Shown here piece by piece: positions 16,949-27,317 of a stretch of DNA of 64,000 nucleotides. Origin of the DNA: Neostapfia colusana (lineage: Eukaryota > Streptophyta > Magnoliopsida > Poales > Poaceae); NCBI GenBank assembly GCA_030760725.1, contig JASWHV010000019.1, positions 33,607,944 to 33,671,943 on the forward strand. The letters are read 5' to 3'. The notes beneath the pieces were generated by a model. The model was given only the letters and a program-made list of their open reading frames with translations. It ran no database searches and was not told the DNA's origin. Position numbers and translations under genes: made by a program. The first letter of the stretch is position 1. Each line of letters opens with the position of its first letter.

Positions 16949-19490
16949 CTACACGAGATACAAGTATATGTGTTAATTTAAAAGCATTTGATTTCAATTA
17001 AACTTGTGAACCTTATAAGTCTCACTAGACAGACCCACTGACTCTGAAATTTTTACTGTGGCTTGGTTACAACCTAAGCAGAGACTTGGTCAAGTTTTAG
17101 TTGCAGCAAAGCTCATTTGAGCCCTCCACAATTAATTATGTACTTGACCTCAATTGGAGGCTTTAGGGTGTTCTAGGGATTTTCATGGAGCAAGCCATGA
17201 CTTTCTGAAAACTAGATTTTCAGAGGGTTCTAATGGAGTTGGTCTCACTTAATTTGAAGATTCATAGCTAAAGATATGAGCTAAACAATTTCAGAGAAAT
17301 TCTGAAAATGTTTCTGGACATTTTCTATTTTCTCTAGAACAGTTTTATTAATCACACCATTAGGTGGGTCAAAAGCTCAAATGGATCTGAAATTTTTATG
17401 GTAGCTCAGGTATATTTTGGTGAACATCCCAGAAAAATTTCAGAATTTTCCTCCAAAGGACTCCAGTTAAATTTCCAAACAGTTTAATCCTTGAGGAATT
17501 AATTCTGGAGAAATAAGGATTTTCATGAAGTGAAACTTAATTTTATGGAAAGTACTCAGAGTGCTGAATCCAACAAAATTTGGTTCACTTGATTTGGATG
17601 TTTCTAGCCCAAGTTATGAGGATTTGAAGGTTGAATGGAATCTGAAAATCGGGAAAAATTTAAATCTGCCGGTGGGTCCACGGTGACACGTGTTGGGCGC
17701 TGGGGCGATGGCACACCGGGGTCCATGGAGTTTTTGTGCGCCAGCACACCGGACCCGAGCCGCAGACCTATCCTGATTTAAAATCCGAGCCGCAGACAGC
17801 GGGGACCCACTCTTTCGTCTACCTCTCGACGCCCGCGTTTGGCCGCCGCGACACCTCGCCGGAGAGCTCGCTGGCAGCCTCTGTGGTGCACCAAACTCCA
17901 TGATTCTGGCCGCCCCAGCCTAAGTCTACTCGGGAAACATAACACTGGGCTCAGTTCATCACGAAAACAGCCGGCACATGGTCGGCGACGAGTGGCGGCC
18001 TCGGGAGACCTTCGGCCCGTGTCGGCCGACCTCCCTAGCATCTCAATCGATCGAGAAAACGGTTGGGGAGCATCAGTGGACCTTAGGGAAGGTCGCCATG
18101 AGCTGGAAGCAGCTCGGGGGAGGTCCGAAGTAGGACCCCACCATGTTCCCGATGCTTCCCGCAGGATCCACCGTTGGCAAGCCTCGAAATACGCTGTGTA
18201 CAGGGGTTCTCTGGCTAAAGGTTGTGAAGGCAACTTGTGCGCTACCAGGTCTAGTCTGTGTAGGAGTGGATTGAGACTCTCTAACCCTTCCTAGAATGTG
18301 AATTTGACAGAACCGCACCCGAAGGTCGATCTGTACCGAGAAAGGGAATAACTGGAAATTCACCGCCGGCGATCAAGCCCTCGGGCTGTGGCTCGGGGGT
18401 GAGCAGCACCGATCACCAACAGGTCCAGGGACGCCTTAGCTCGAGCGTGACAACCTCCCGATTGGGCTGTCCACGGGAGCCCGAAGTGCGGCGGCTTTAG
18501 GTCTCTGAATGGAACTCTCGGTATAGCCGAGATCAACCGGTTGCAGCCGATTTCTAGCGACGGGGAAGAAGGAAACTCCCTAGTACCTTGTCGTAGCTCT
18601 GTAGGGGGTGGAGAGGATGTGATCGGGGCTCTCCGATCAGTTCCGAGCAGCGGAGGGAAGAATCCCGGTTCTGTGTTCTTGCAAGGGGAAAACGGCGAGG
18701 GGGCTTCGGCCGAGGAGTGGGGCGCCTTAAGAAGGGCTCTGAACCGACTTGCACACGCGCGTGGGCAAGCAGCTGGTGGCGCGGCGGCCTCCCTCGGTGG
18801 CGATCGCTGCTGAAGCCCGATGACCCGAGTGAGAAAGTCTTCAGTCGGTTGAATCTCTTCAGTGGCTGACATGTGGGTCCCACTTTCATTTTTAACCCCT
18901 GAACTTAACTCCACATCACTGTTGTAAACAGTAAGCCCTAAAATGCCCATGGTTATTTGAATTATTCACCCCTGAGCCATTTGAATTGGTTAGAATTCAA
19001 ATTGGATTTGGTTTGACTAAATTTCAGCACATGTTCAGTTTGAAATTCCAATAAAGTTTGAATTTGTTACACTTAGCTCATGTCAAGATAAACTCCAAAT
19101 GGAGTGAAAATGGGTGTGTGAGCTCACAAAAATGTGCTGAGCAAGAATATGCCTCCCACTTTTGAATTCATGGGATAAAAACAGTTTGAATTTGAATTTG
19201 AGTTCAAACCACCCTCTTTCTAGCTATACCCAAAAGTACCTCAAAAAGGTTTTGAATTTGGGTGAAACTTGGCATGGACATTACTAGCAAAGTGTAGGAG
19301 TTTTTCATATGTCCAGCCCCTAGATGATGCATGTGGGAAATGCCACTTTTGCATTGTGTGAGTTTATTCTCTAATGATCATGTTGATAATGGTTCCTTGC
19401 TCTTCAAATGTGTTCATCAACTTTCTTCAAATGAGGTGTGTGTGTGTGGTGATGAACACTTTTGATGTGTCAAAAACTGAGGCCTTTACA

Positions 19491-19503
19491 CCTCCCTTCT
19501 TAA
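19491..19503 (-). promoter_or_regulatory. Polypurine-tract-like remnant abutting the Gy1 LTR (Gy2)
   Basis: Minus strand TTAAGAAGGGAGG directly before TGTAAAGG, as in the Gy5 PPT (AAGAAGGGAGGGA). It is expected at a 3' LTR, yet this LTR also has a PBS on its other side. Confidence 0.6.
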
Positions 19504-19715
19504 CCGGTGGCCGGCCTCGAGCACCGCCCTGATATTGGGCTTGCCCGCTGCTTTTGCTTCCCCTGTGGGCAGTCATTCGAGAAATGACCATCCTGGACAC
19601 ACGTATAACATGTGTAGCGAGGCGGTCTTCCGCTGACCGGCGGACGGAATCCCGGGGCGCGTTGTGGCGGTGGAAACGCCTGGGATATGCCTTGGATATT
19701 TTTGGAGCTCGTCTA
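19504..19715 (-). pseudogene. Gy2: gag zinc-knuckle scrap of another gypsy element
   Basis: Minus-strand frame: FPPPQRAPGFRPP, then CYTCVQDGHFSNDC (CX2CX4HX4C), then PQGKQKQRAG. It resembles the Gy1 region around 11640-11760 but is a different copy. It is joined directly to the PPT remnant, so all of pol has been deleted between. Its right border with the Gy3 LTR is blurred at about 19700-19740. Confidence 0.75.
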
Positions 19716-22196
19716 CTATTTATTCAAAGGGTTAAATGAGGGCACGTTCAGATCCAAACTTGAATTTGAATTTTGAACCAAACAAACTCAATTTCAAAAT
19801 CTTATTTCGGATTCGAGTTCCTCATAATTCTTTTGGCCTACTCTCCAAGTTTGGTAAAATTTGGACATCAATTGTGTGGGAATCTTGATGAACAGAGAGG
19901 AGGGAGAGTGAGCTACTGTGGACCCACATGTCATACACATAATCAAACAACCGACGTCTTTGATTGCTTAGCGCGCGCCACTGAGAAGAGCCCTGTCTGG
20001 CGAGCTGCTTTCCTGGGTGGTCTTCCCTTCGGTGATCGCTCTTATCCCTCCCACGCTGCACAAACAAAGTTGCTTTCTCCCAGCTCGGTCTCACTCTCGG
20101 TTGCTTTGCTCCCGCAAAAGACAACCGCCACCGCCGCCCTCGGTTCCTACCGATCGCCAGCCATCACTGAGCATCGGTTGCTCAAGCTTTCCACATGAAA
20201 AAGAATCGCACACGCGTTCTCTAGCCAGCTATCATCTTCTCTCCACGGTCCCGTGCTCACCTGCGCCTAAAAACGGCAAATGTGCCGCTGCTCCCGAGTG
20301 AAAACCGAAGAAACAGATTCGGCTACCGTTGACAGCCCACACCACGCAATTTCATGCTGAAGCGGGCCAATCCATCGGTGCACAGGTGACCCTAGCTGCA
20401 CCTCTCCGAAGCTCGGCCCTAGAAACTGATCACAGGGTGAGAATTTGGAGATTTCCTCCCAGGCGGCGCAACTTGACCCCGAGGTAGGGATTCGGGAAAT
20501 TCAAGTTCAATTCTTGTTGTTTGTGATTCAAACTTTGCACATAAGTTCTTAACTAGCTAGCACACCTCGTCTCTCGATTCTAGGCCAAGAAATTAGGTGT
20601 AGAACGAGAATTTCAGGTTCTTGCCGAGGGAACACCATTGGACACCGTCGACCGCATGGTGCCGACATGGTTGGAGAACTCCCTGGCCGGTTTGGTTGCC
20701 ATTTTCACCTTCTACACCTTCCCCTGGCGCTCTAGAGCCAAAAATCCGAACGTTTAGTGTAGAATTGACCTTGCATGGGCTTGCCGGAACCCTAATCTCC
20801 GCTGTTGCCGGTGCGCAAGGCATTCCAGTGATCGCCGGCTGCCGGCGACCTTACCAACGAGTTCAGCGGGCCAAATAACGGGGGGGGGGGGATTCGGAGG
20901 CGGCCGGGAAGGCGATTCCGGCGACCCTCGCCAGAGGGCGGCGCCGCTCGGGTCTCTGGCGCGAGGTTGAAGAAGCCCCGTGCGTGGGGCCCACGTGCAG
21001 GGATTTAAACTTTTCCAGGTTTGTCAGAAAATAGTTCAAATTTCGAATAGCCATAACTTTGTGTAGGAGTGTCCAAAAATTGTCAAGTAAATTTTGTTAG
21101 ATTTCTCTCAGAGAGTAATATCCAGGGGTGCAGCCTAATATTTATGAAAATCCCTGGATTTGGCTCATTAATTCATATAAAAAATATTGTAGGATTTATT
21201 TCAGGAGTTCTGTTAGTTGGAAAATTCCGAATTTTGGGCAGGAGATCCTTCCAAATATAATTGAACTCCAGTAAAAATTTCAGAGGCATTGGACCTCATT
21301 TGCTTGGTCAAATGATGTGTTAATTCCTTATGTCTCTGAAAAATAGGAAAATGAACAGAGCCCATTTTCAGTTTTCCCCAATCCTTGTAAAATCAATATC
21401 TCCATGTAAGAAACTCCAAAAATGGTAAACCAATTCCTATGGACTCAAGAAATTTTGTACTTTACAAAAAATCTACTTTTCAGCATAGGAAAGCTTAATA
21501 TCTAGGGGTAAAGGCAGATTAGTGAAAACCACATAAGGATTTGTTGTGATCACATTGATCAATTTTATGAGCTAAATTTTTGCACACTGCCTAAATACCT
21601 TCCCTAGAAGCTGTGGTTAAATTTTCAGCTTCATTGGAATTCTGGACTTTGAGCTACCATCCTTTAGGTTTAAGTGTTCATATAATAGACTTAATCACAT
21701 GGTGATTAATAGTACCTCCATTTCACTTAGGATATTTTTCTCTAAGGTTGTAGATACAACAACAGAAACCTTTCTGTTGTTTATCCCTCTTATGTATGAG
21801 TGAACTTGTACACCAACTTTGAAACATTTTCTAAATTTCTTTTGAATACATGTGCATAATCCTCTTAATAGCTCACGTGACGTCGACGTTCGACGAGGAC
21901 TCTACTCCGCAGCGAGGATCACCATCTCGTGGTGAGTTTGGCGGATTCTCCGGAGTAAGACTAACTTCTAGCTTCTAACAAAACTATTGAGCAAGGCAAG
22001 CACCGGTTTGCATATAATTACCGATTTAAATTTTGCTTTACTTCACCTCATATTTATTAGACTTGATATTGTGCATTATGTTTACGATGCTTGAAACCCA
22101 CTAGCATGGCTATTACATCCCTGAGGAGAAGTTTTAGTGTAGGATTTGCCTCGTAGTAGATGGCTAGGCTAATGTTGTAGCTAGCTCGGTAGAAGT

Positions 22197-22246
22197 CGAG
22201 TAGTAAAAACTACTCGCGAGAAAGGTCGAGTAATGGAGTTTACTCG
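22197..22246 (+). promoter_or_regulatory. Tandem CGAGTAG-type stem-loops, Gy3 LTR
   Basis: First: CGAGTAG-taaaaa-CTACTCG (22197-22216). Second: CGAGTAA-tggagt-TTACTCG (22227-22246). The G to A and C to T changes in the second are complementary. Confidence 0.6.
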
Positions 22247-22933
22247 CGAGAGGTTGATGATAAGAGCACCCTCATGAAAATTAGATGGGGATGGGGAAGT
22301 TCCTGTAGGATGGAGCGCTCAAGGCTGTTTAGGCCTGCGATGGGTGTGACAATGCTTGAGACCACATTGGGCCTGGGCTGGGATGGTAAGGCAAATGTCA
22401 AGGTTGGTTGTGGCCCCGTCCGTGTCGGTTAAGGACCACGCGTATGCGGCCCTGCTGGACAAGATTGAGCTCTACCGGATATATAGTGGGGTATGAGACC
22501 CATGAAACTGATGTAACTCTATGGACCATGATATAGAAACTCCTCCTTCGTGTGGGAATGGCGTTGAGAAGGCGGGAGGTGTAAATCCTTTAGCGGACAA
22601 CTTCGACGTGTCCGCGTAGAGGACCATCCTGCTCGGCGCGAAACTTTTTTCTATGTAGGGGTGTCGTGTGAAAGGTTGCTGCATGCAATGTAAGAAAGAG
22701 CTCTTGTGAGAGTCTTTCGAGGGGGGTGTATGTGTCTTGTATTCCGGGTTGTTATTGATTCGAATCACCGTTGCTCGCGGAAGAAGATTGAGCATGCTTG
22801 CCCACTGCGCTGTGACGTAGTAAGAAGAGGAACTAAGTCTCTTAACTTGTTGTTCATGGATTAATTATTGTCTTGGAACCTTGACTAAATTAGATATAGT
22901 GCCAACTAAGTTTCTATTCCACCTTAGGCTAGA

Positions 22934-22979
22934 AACATCGTGATAAGCGTTTCTTGTTTGATTATGGACTTCCGGTGTT
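22934..22979 (+). promoter_or_regulatory. Constant-loop stem-loop, Gy3 LTR
   Basis: Stem AACATCG/CGGTGTT (7 bp, one G-U) around a loop with GCGTTTCTTGTTTGATTA. The stem differs from those of Gy1 and Gy6. Confidence 0.5.
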
Positions 22980-23448
22980 GTGAGGCCTCACGACCACTAA
23001 AATGAATGCTATGAGAATCTGAATATAAGGATCAAGTTTAGTCAATATTCATTTTGCAAATTCATGTTCCTACTGTCTTACTACCCCTGCATGTAGAGTT
23101 ACATGTTTAGGATTGACGGTTAAGACCTGCTGAGCCTTAGCGCTCACGGTTGCTTCTGAGTTGTTTTTGCAGATAGCAGGATGCCTGCTATGAAGATGGT
23201 TATTCGGTGAGATGTCAAACCTCACGGTTCGTTTAACTCAACAGAAACCTAGCCGCTGCTTTACTTTGGTGGAGCTAGTAGGAAGCGTTCACGGGCTGAA
23301 CGACTTCTCTTCGGCGTAGTTAGGGTCGAGAGTGAGTAGATGTCCATATTTAAATTCCGCTGCGTGTGTACATTATGTTGAAAAAGAGCTTATGTTGAGT
23401 AAATAAATGGTCTCATATGTTTTCACCAATTTTTTGTGCATGCTGTTG

Positions 23449-23469
23449 GGCGCCGCATCGCACGGCACC
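23449..23469 (+). promoter_or_regulatory. U5 stem-loop, Gy3 LTR
   Basis: GGCGCCG-catcgca-CGGCACC, 7-bp stem with one mismatch, about 55 bp before the LTR end. Confidence 0.45.
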
Positions 23470-23529
23470 ACCCAGTGCGATTCCCGGGCGAGCGGCATGA
23501 CCCCATCGAGGGCGGGCGCCGTCACAGCA

Positions 23530-23541
23530 TGGTATCAGAGC
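23530..23541 (+). promoter_or_regulatory. Gy3 primer binding site
   Basis: TGGTATCAGAGC three bases after the LTR end (CACA|GCA). Exact initiator tRNA-Met type. Confidence 0.93.
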
Positions 23542-25329
23542 CGCATTGGGAATAGCACGCTTGAAAAGAGTCTATTTTTGAAAACATAGAGGTATACGAG
23601 TGAGAAATGTATAGTATGCCCATACAAGGACTATAATATCATAGTTACTTAAGGTGGCAAGCTGACTGTGTGTTACTATTCAGTATTTTGATTCTGTAAC
23701 GACGCACCTATGTGGAGGTAAGAATGGTAAGGAATGCCACCGAAAGCGGATCAATTTCAGTTATCTCCCCCATACGAGGAAAGTAGTGTGGGATGTTCCT
23801 TTCAGCAATGGACGGGAAGTGAATATTTTTTCTAAGACTCTTCATATCTTAGAGACATGTGAAATGCACTAGCCTCCAGTGTGCATACCCAGGGGCAAAA
23901 GGAGGAGACCCCATCATGTGGTTTGTAACACGAAGTGTGTTCTCTAGGACTCTTCATTTCCTATGAGGCATACGAATGCGCTGTTCCACCGGTGTGCTTT
24001 ATTGCAAAGGTGTGGAGCCCCTGTCAGGTGGTGAATAACCCGATCATGTACCTTGAGGCGTGGTTTGACTCAAGGATGACCCGTATGGCAATGATACGAG
24101 GCGTATGTTTTTACTAAGATATGGACCTGCCTGAAATGACAACCCCCTTGTGTGCATCACTATTGAGTGATTTTCTGCAGGTACCTTAACCACAAGTAGA
24201 ACATGGCGTTTAGAAAACATGTGTGAGTGATCGTTTGAGTGCCACCACTTGAGACATATATGCCGGTATAAAACCGGTTAGGATTTTAATTTTTTGAGGA
24301 AATGTAGTACCGTGATATGTTTTGAACTGCATAAAAAAAGGAATTTTGCAAAGAAAAGAGTAAATTTGGAGTCTAGGATTCCCTTAGGGGTTAATGAACG
24401 CCTATATTGAACTAAGAGTCAATTGGGAGTATAGATTTATTCACCAAGACTTAGGAATAACCTCCCCTGTTTTCGGCAGAATTTTTGCTAAACTTGAACA
24501 GGATAAAACTTTTGTTTGGTTGAACCAATGGATGTGTGTGATACATTTCTGGAAAGCTTTTGAAGTCTTCTACAACTTTTCTTTATATGTCCAGACCAGA
24601 ATCACCCTCCAAAAGGATGAAATTCTCAGATGAGTGTGAACTGTCCAAAAACAGGGCAGACACAAAATGCTCTCTGGAAATTTCTGTATTTCGACCATAA
24701 CTTCTTGTAGAAAAATTTCTTAGGGTCATATATGACGCCGTTGGAAAGCTTGTGACATGTGCTAAGACTTTGTAGTTCAAAGTTTCTCCTGATTTGTAGT
24801 CGAATTGTATGATATCTTGCAGACAAAACAGTCACTTTCAAATGAGGTGCTGTCAAAATTGTTCCAGATTTCTGTCAAATTGGAAATATCACAACTTTTG
24901 ATCTATAACTGATATGAAGGCAAATAAATGTTCGTTGGAAAGATATTGAAGTTAACTATAACTTTGATATTCAACTTGAGACATGAAATTGTCATTCTCA
25001 TATTCAAATTCTGGAATTTAGACCAATTGGTCATTCTGAACGGAGTATTGCTTATTGATCGTGTAACTTAGAACTTGTTGTGGACAGGGATGTTTTACAC
25101 TTCTCTAAGTTCCATAACATGTTCTTGAGTTATTTTCCAGTTTTTCCTACTGCTTGAATTAAGGGTTTGGACAAACTTGCTCAAGTTTGGTAGATTTCAG
25201 AATCTTCGAAACCCTGGTTAGCTTGTGTAGTGCTGCAATATCTATGAGATGCTTTTTACGGTTAATGTTTTTAAATTCAAGTTGAGTTTAAACTTTGAAT
25301 TTTAACCGTAAATTGCTCACGCTTTCAGT
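23542..25329 (+). other. Gy3 leader with candidate intron 24181-25328
   Basis: No long frame. TTTTCTGCAG|GTACCTTAACC gives a donor at 24180/24181. CACGCTTTCAG ends one base before the gag ATG at 25330. Predicted intron 1148 nt. The part after the donor aligns with the Gy1 and Gy6 leaders and includes a CCGGT-ATAA-ACCGG palindrome near 24265. Confidence 0.6.
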
Positions 25330-26196
25330 ATGGATCGCGCTCATTCTAGGAGTGAGGTTGGTGAGTATAGTTACGGCGGAAGTAATTCGCCACGACCACA
25401 AGTGCCGATGTCATCAACCGGATTGGCGGAAATCTTAGGAAAGATGGCTGAGTCTCTCGATCTGTTAGTGCAACAAAGCATACGACAGGACACCTTACAG
25501 CGTAATCCCCCGCCAAGCACTTATCTGGATTTTCTAGCAAGAAAACCACCGGTTTTCTCGAAAGCGAAAGAACCGTTGGAGTCGGCTCATTGGCTCCAAT
25601 GTATTGAAGCCAAGTTCGATATGCTCTAGTGCGATGAGTACCAGAAGCCTCTATTTGCTGCTCAACATCTCCACGGAGCCGCTGGAGCTTGGTGGGCAGA
25701 GTACATCGCTACTCTTCCTGAAGGTCATCGTGTTACGTGGGATGAATTCCTGAATGTTTTCCGGGCACGTCACCATTGTTTGGGAATTCTTCGAACAAAG
25801 TATCAAGACTTTCTAGAGTTAAAGCAAGGGGAAAGGAGTGTGTGCGAGTACTTCAAAGAGTTTGAAGACTTGATGCAATACGTCACTCATATGGTAGACT
25901 CGGAAGCGTTGAAGTGTGAGTATTTTTTCCAAGGTTTGAATGTCAGACTTAAGGAACAAGTGGCCTTGTTCAATAACGGTATTTACAATGAGTTGGTAAA
26001 TGCCGCTATTATTAAAGAAGACATGCATATCCATTGTGAAGCGGAACTGAAAAGGAGTATACCACAGGACAGTTATATTGAGGTTCCTCCGAACTATCGA
26101 GTGTGTTATTACTCGCCAGTAAGGCAAGAAACAGAGTCTGTGGTGCAACTCTCAAAACCACAGCTGGAGTTGATGACTTATGGGCCTCCACCTTAA
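25330..26196 (+). pseudogene. Gy3 gag
   Basis: ATG directly after the acceptor-like CAG. Reads MDRAHSRSEVG, then STYLDFLARKPPVFSKAKEP and CIEAKFDML, where TAG at 25627-25629 interrupts. It continues in frame with AAQHLHGAAGAWWAEYIATL, FLNVFRARH, FLELKQGERSVCEYFKEF and EYFFQGLNVRLKEQVALFNN. The frame ends TAA at 26194-26196. Function is capsid/RNA packaging. No CCHC motif is readable downstream, either deleted or decayed. Confidence 0.85.
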
Positions 26197-26389
26197 CAGC
26201 AACTGTCAGAAATTATTCGTGCAACCCTACCGCAACCAGCTATGCACGTAACATATCCACCTCGTATTATTAGAGAGCTGAGGATTTCCGTAAAATGAGA
26301 CCGTCGTGAAGCTGAGCAGAGCCACACTCATGTCCTGTCTCACAAATGCTCGATCAGCATCATGAACTTTCAAAGAAGCATCTTTTAAA

Positions 26390-26766
26390 ATCTGGCAGGG
26401 TTAACTATACTACTATTGAGGACATTGCAAAAGGCGAACCAGTTTTAGCGGTATTCACCTTACATGAACAACCAACTTTCGTGTTGTTTGATTCCGGGGG
26501 CACCCACAATTTTATTAGCAGATACTATCTGCTGAAGAATCATCTTCCATTTAGCACAGTCAAGCATCCGTTTCACATCAGCTCACCCGGAGGCAGGATA
26601 TCAACTGATGAAATGGTCTCTCGGGCACCTTTGTGTTTGGGTGGAACATCTACCCTGCGAGCCTTATCATACTCAAAGGCCATAGGATTGATATTATCTT
26701 GGGGATGTCATGGTTGACACATTATGGAGCTATCTTTGACTTAAGCTCTCGTACTGTCCAACTGAA
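26390..26766 (+). pseudogene. Gy3 protease (truncated by Gy4)
   Basis: Reads VNYTTIEDIAKGEPVLA, then VLFDSGGTHNFISRYY (catalytic DSG, with the following residue G instead of A), then SSPGG and SRAPLCLG. A frameshift near 26640 moves to YPASLIILKGHRIDIILGMS, then WLTHYGAIFDLSSRTVQLN, where Gy4 begins. The retropepsin function is certain by motif; the copy is dead. Confidence 0.85.
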
Positions 26767-26995
26767 TGACACCGCCCCACGGCCTCGTCGAGCCAGGACC
26801 ATGCTGAGGAGTGCTGCGTTGCACAGCACCAGATAACGCACATCAAAGATACAAAGTGGAAGCAAAGTTTTATTACATAAACGAGTTTATGAACATTTTT
26901 ACAACAAAATACGTTTAGTCTACACTCACAGGTGTAGACTACGCATCGAGTTCACGTTCAGCACGTGAACATGTCCCCGCTAGCACACACGCACA

Positions 26996-27084
26996 CTAAC
27001 ACAGCGGCGTGCACGACTCCCACTCGATGGGGTTTCCCTCTTGGGGTTCCATCTCCTCCTCAGGAGTTCCCTCCTCATAACACC
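26996..27084 (-). CDS. Candidate LTR exon B, Gy4
   Basis: 89 nt after ACTTTTGCAG. Reads CYEEGTPEEEMEPQEGNP, then EWESCTPLC and TAG (26996-26998). Eleven differences from the Gy1 copy by hand alignment, about half synonymous, and no indel. Confidence 0.4.
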
Positions 27085-27273
27085 CTGCAAAAGTTTAAAA
27101 CATAAGAAGTGAGCATGATGGCTCAGCAAGTCTGACCCGTCTCTCCTATACATGAAACTTCTACATGAGGGATTCAGGGTACATGAGATAAATAAGTTGC
27201 AAAGGACTCGCCTAATTATTTGAACCTTACTTTCAAGTTTTAGAAGCAGTTGTGGAGAACCTCACGCCAAGGC

Positions 27274-27317
27274 ACATGAGAGACCGCAATCAAACAAGAA
27301 ACACAATTTTCTCATGT
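27274..27317 (-). promoter_or_regulatory. Constant-loop stem-loop, Gy4 LTR
   Basis: ACATGAGAGA pairs with TTTCTCATGT (10 bp, one wobble as read on plus). Loop contains TTTCTTGTTTGATTGCGG on minus. Confidence 0.5.

Larger units (their letters stand above)
1..19490 (-). mobile_element. Gy1: Ty3/gypsy chromovirus-type element, 3' end off window
   Basis: Read on the minus strand the order is 5' LTR (15457-19490), PBS, leader, accessory ORF, gag, zinc knuckle and protease, RT, then RNase H running out at position 1. The body is split by Co1 at 1089-10749. Protease, RT and RNase H are in gypsy order with gypsy motifs (DSGATHNF, YPLP, FIDD, YCDASG). The 4-kb LTR and its relation to the copies at 26767 and 36104, which end in a chromodomain-like tail, place it in the Tekay/Del group by inference. 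The copy is dead as read: TAG in gag, TGA before RT, a frameshift near RNase H, and the Co1 insertion. Integrase and the 3' LTR would lie left of the window. Confidence 0.9.
15457..19490 (-). repeat. Gy1 5' LTR (4034 bp)
   Basis: Element orientation: starts TGTAAAGGCC at 19490, ends GTGTCA at 15457. It is homologous over its length to the Gy4 LTR at 26767-30694. Content in element order: AT-rich U3, a GC-rich block (about 18900 to 17700) with no conserved frame, a candidate exon A (16868-16948), a stem-loop (16654-16673), a constant-loop stem-loop (15965-16009), a candidate exon B (15685-15773), an AATAAA signal (15558-15563), and a U5 stem-loop (15500-15520). Unusually, both sides are internal retroelement sequence: PBS on one side and a PPT-like tract plus gag scrap on the other. 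Confidence 0.9.
19716..23526 (+). repeat. Gy3 5' LTR (5'-truncated, about 3.8 kb)
   Basis: Ends GCCGTCACA at 23526. The left start is not the usual TGTAA and begins inside U3. It contains a GC-rich block (about 19900-21000), a G12 run (20880-20891), two CGAGTAG-type stem-loops (22197-22246), the constant-loop stem-loop (22934-22979), AATAAA (23402-23407) and the U5 stem-loop (23449-23469). Exons A and B seen in Gy1 are not open here: the GGCAAGCACCGGTTTGCAT boundary remains but stops precede it. Confidence 0.85.
19716..26766 (+). mobile_element. Gy3: Ty3/gypsy element, 5' part (LTR, leader, gag, protease)
   Basis: Plus orientation: 5' LTR missing about its first 270 bp, PBS 23530, leader, gag 25330, protease to 26766, where the Gy4 LTR cuts in right after SSRTVQLN. 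The remaining pol is not identifiable in the window. The gag and protease are of the same group as Gy6. The CCHC knuckle expected near 26200-26330 is not recognizable. Confidence 0.85.

Noticed and set aside
17614..18950. Several 90-196-codon ORFs on both strands in a GC-rich block
   Set aside because: GC-rich LTR sequence. The frames are not kept in the sister LTR at 29000-30060; long frames are expected by chance at this composition.
20880..20891. G12 run (and G9 at 60949-60957) as a functional G-rich element
   Set aside because: Single homopolymers in GC-rich LTR; length is variable and error-prone in sequencing, with no G-quadruplex spacing.
23530..23541. tRNA gene fragment (TGGTATCAGAGC and relatives)
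   Set aside because: It is the complement of a tRNA 3' end directly after an LTR, that is a PBS. No cloverleaf around it.
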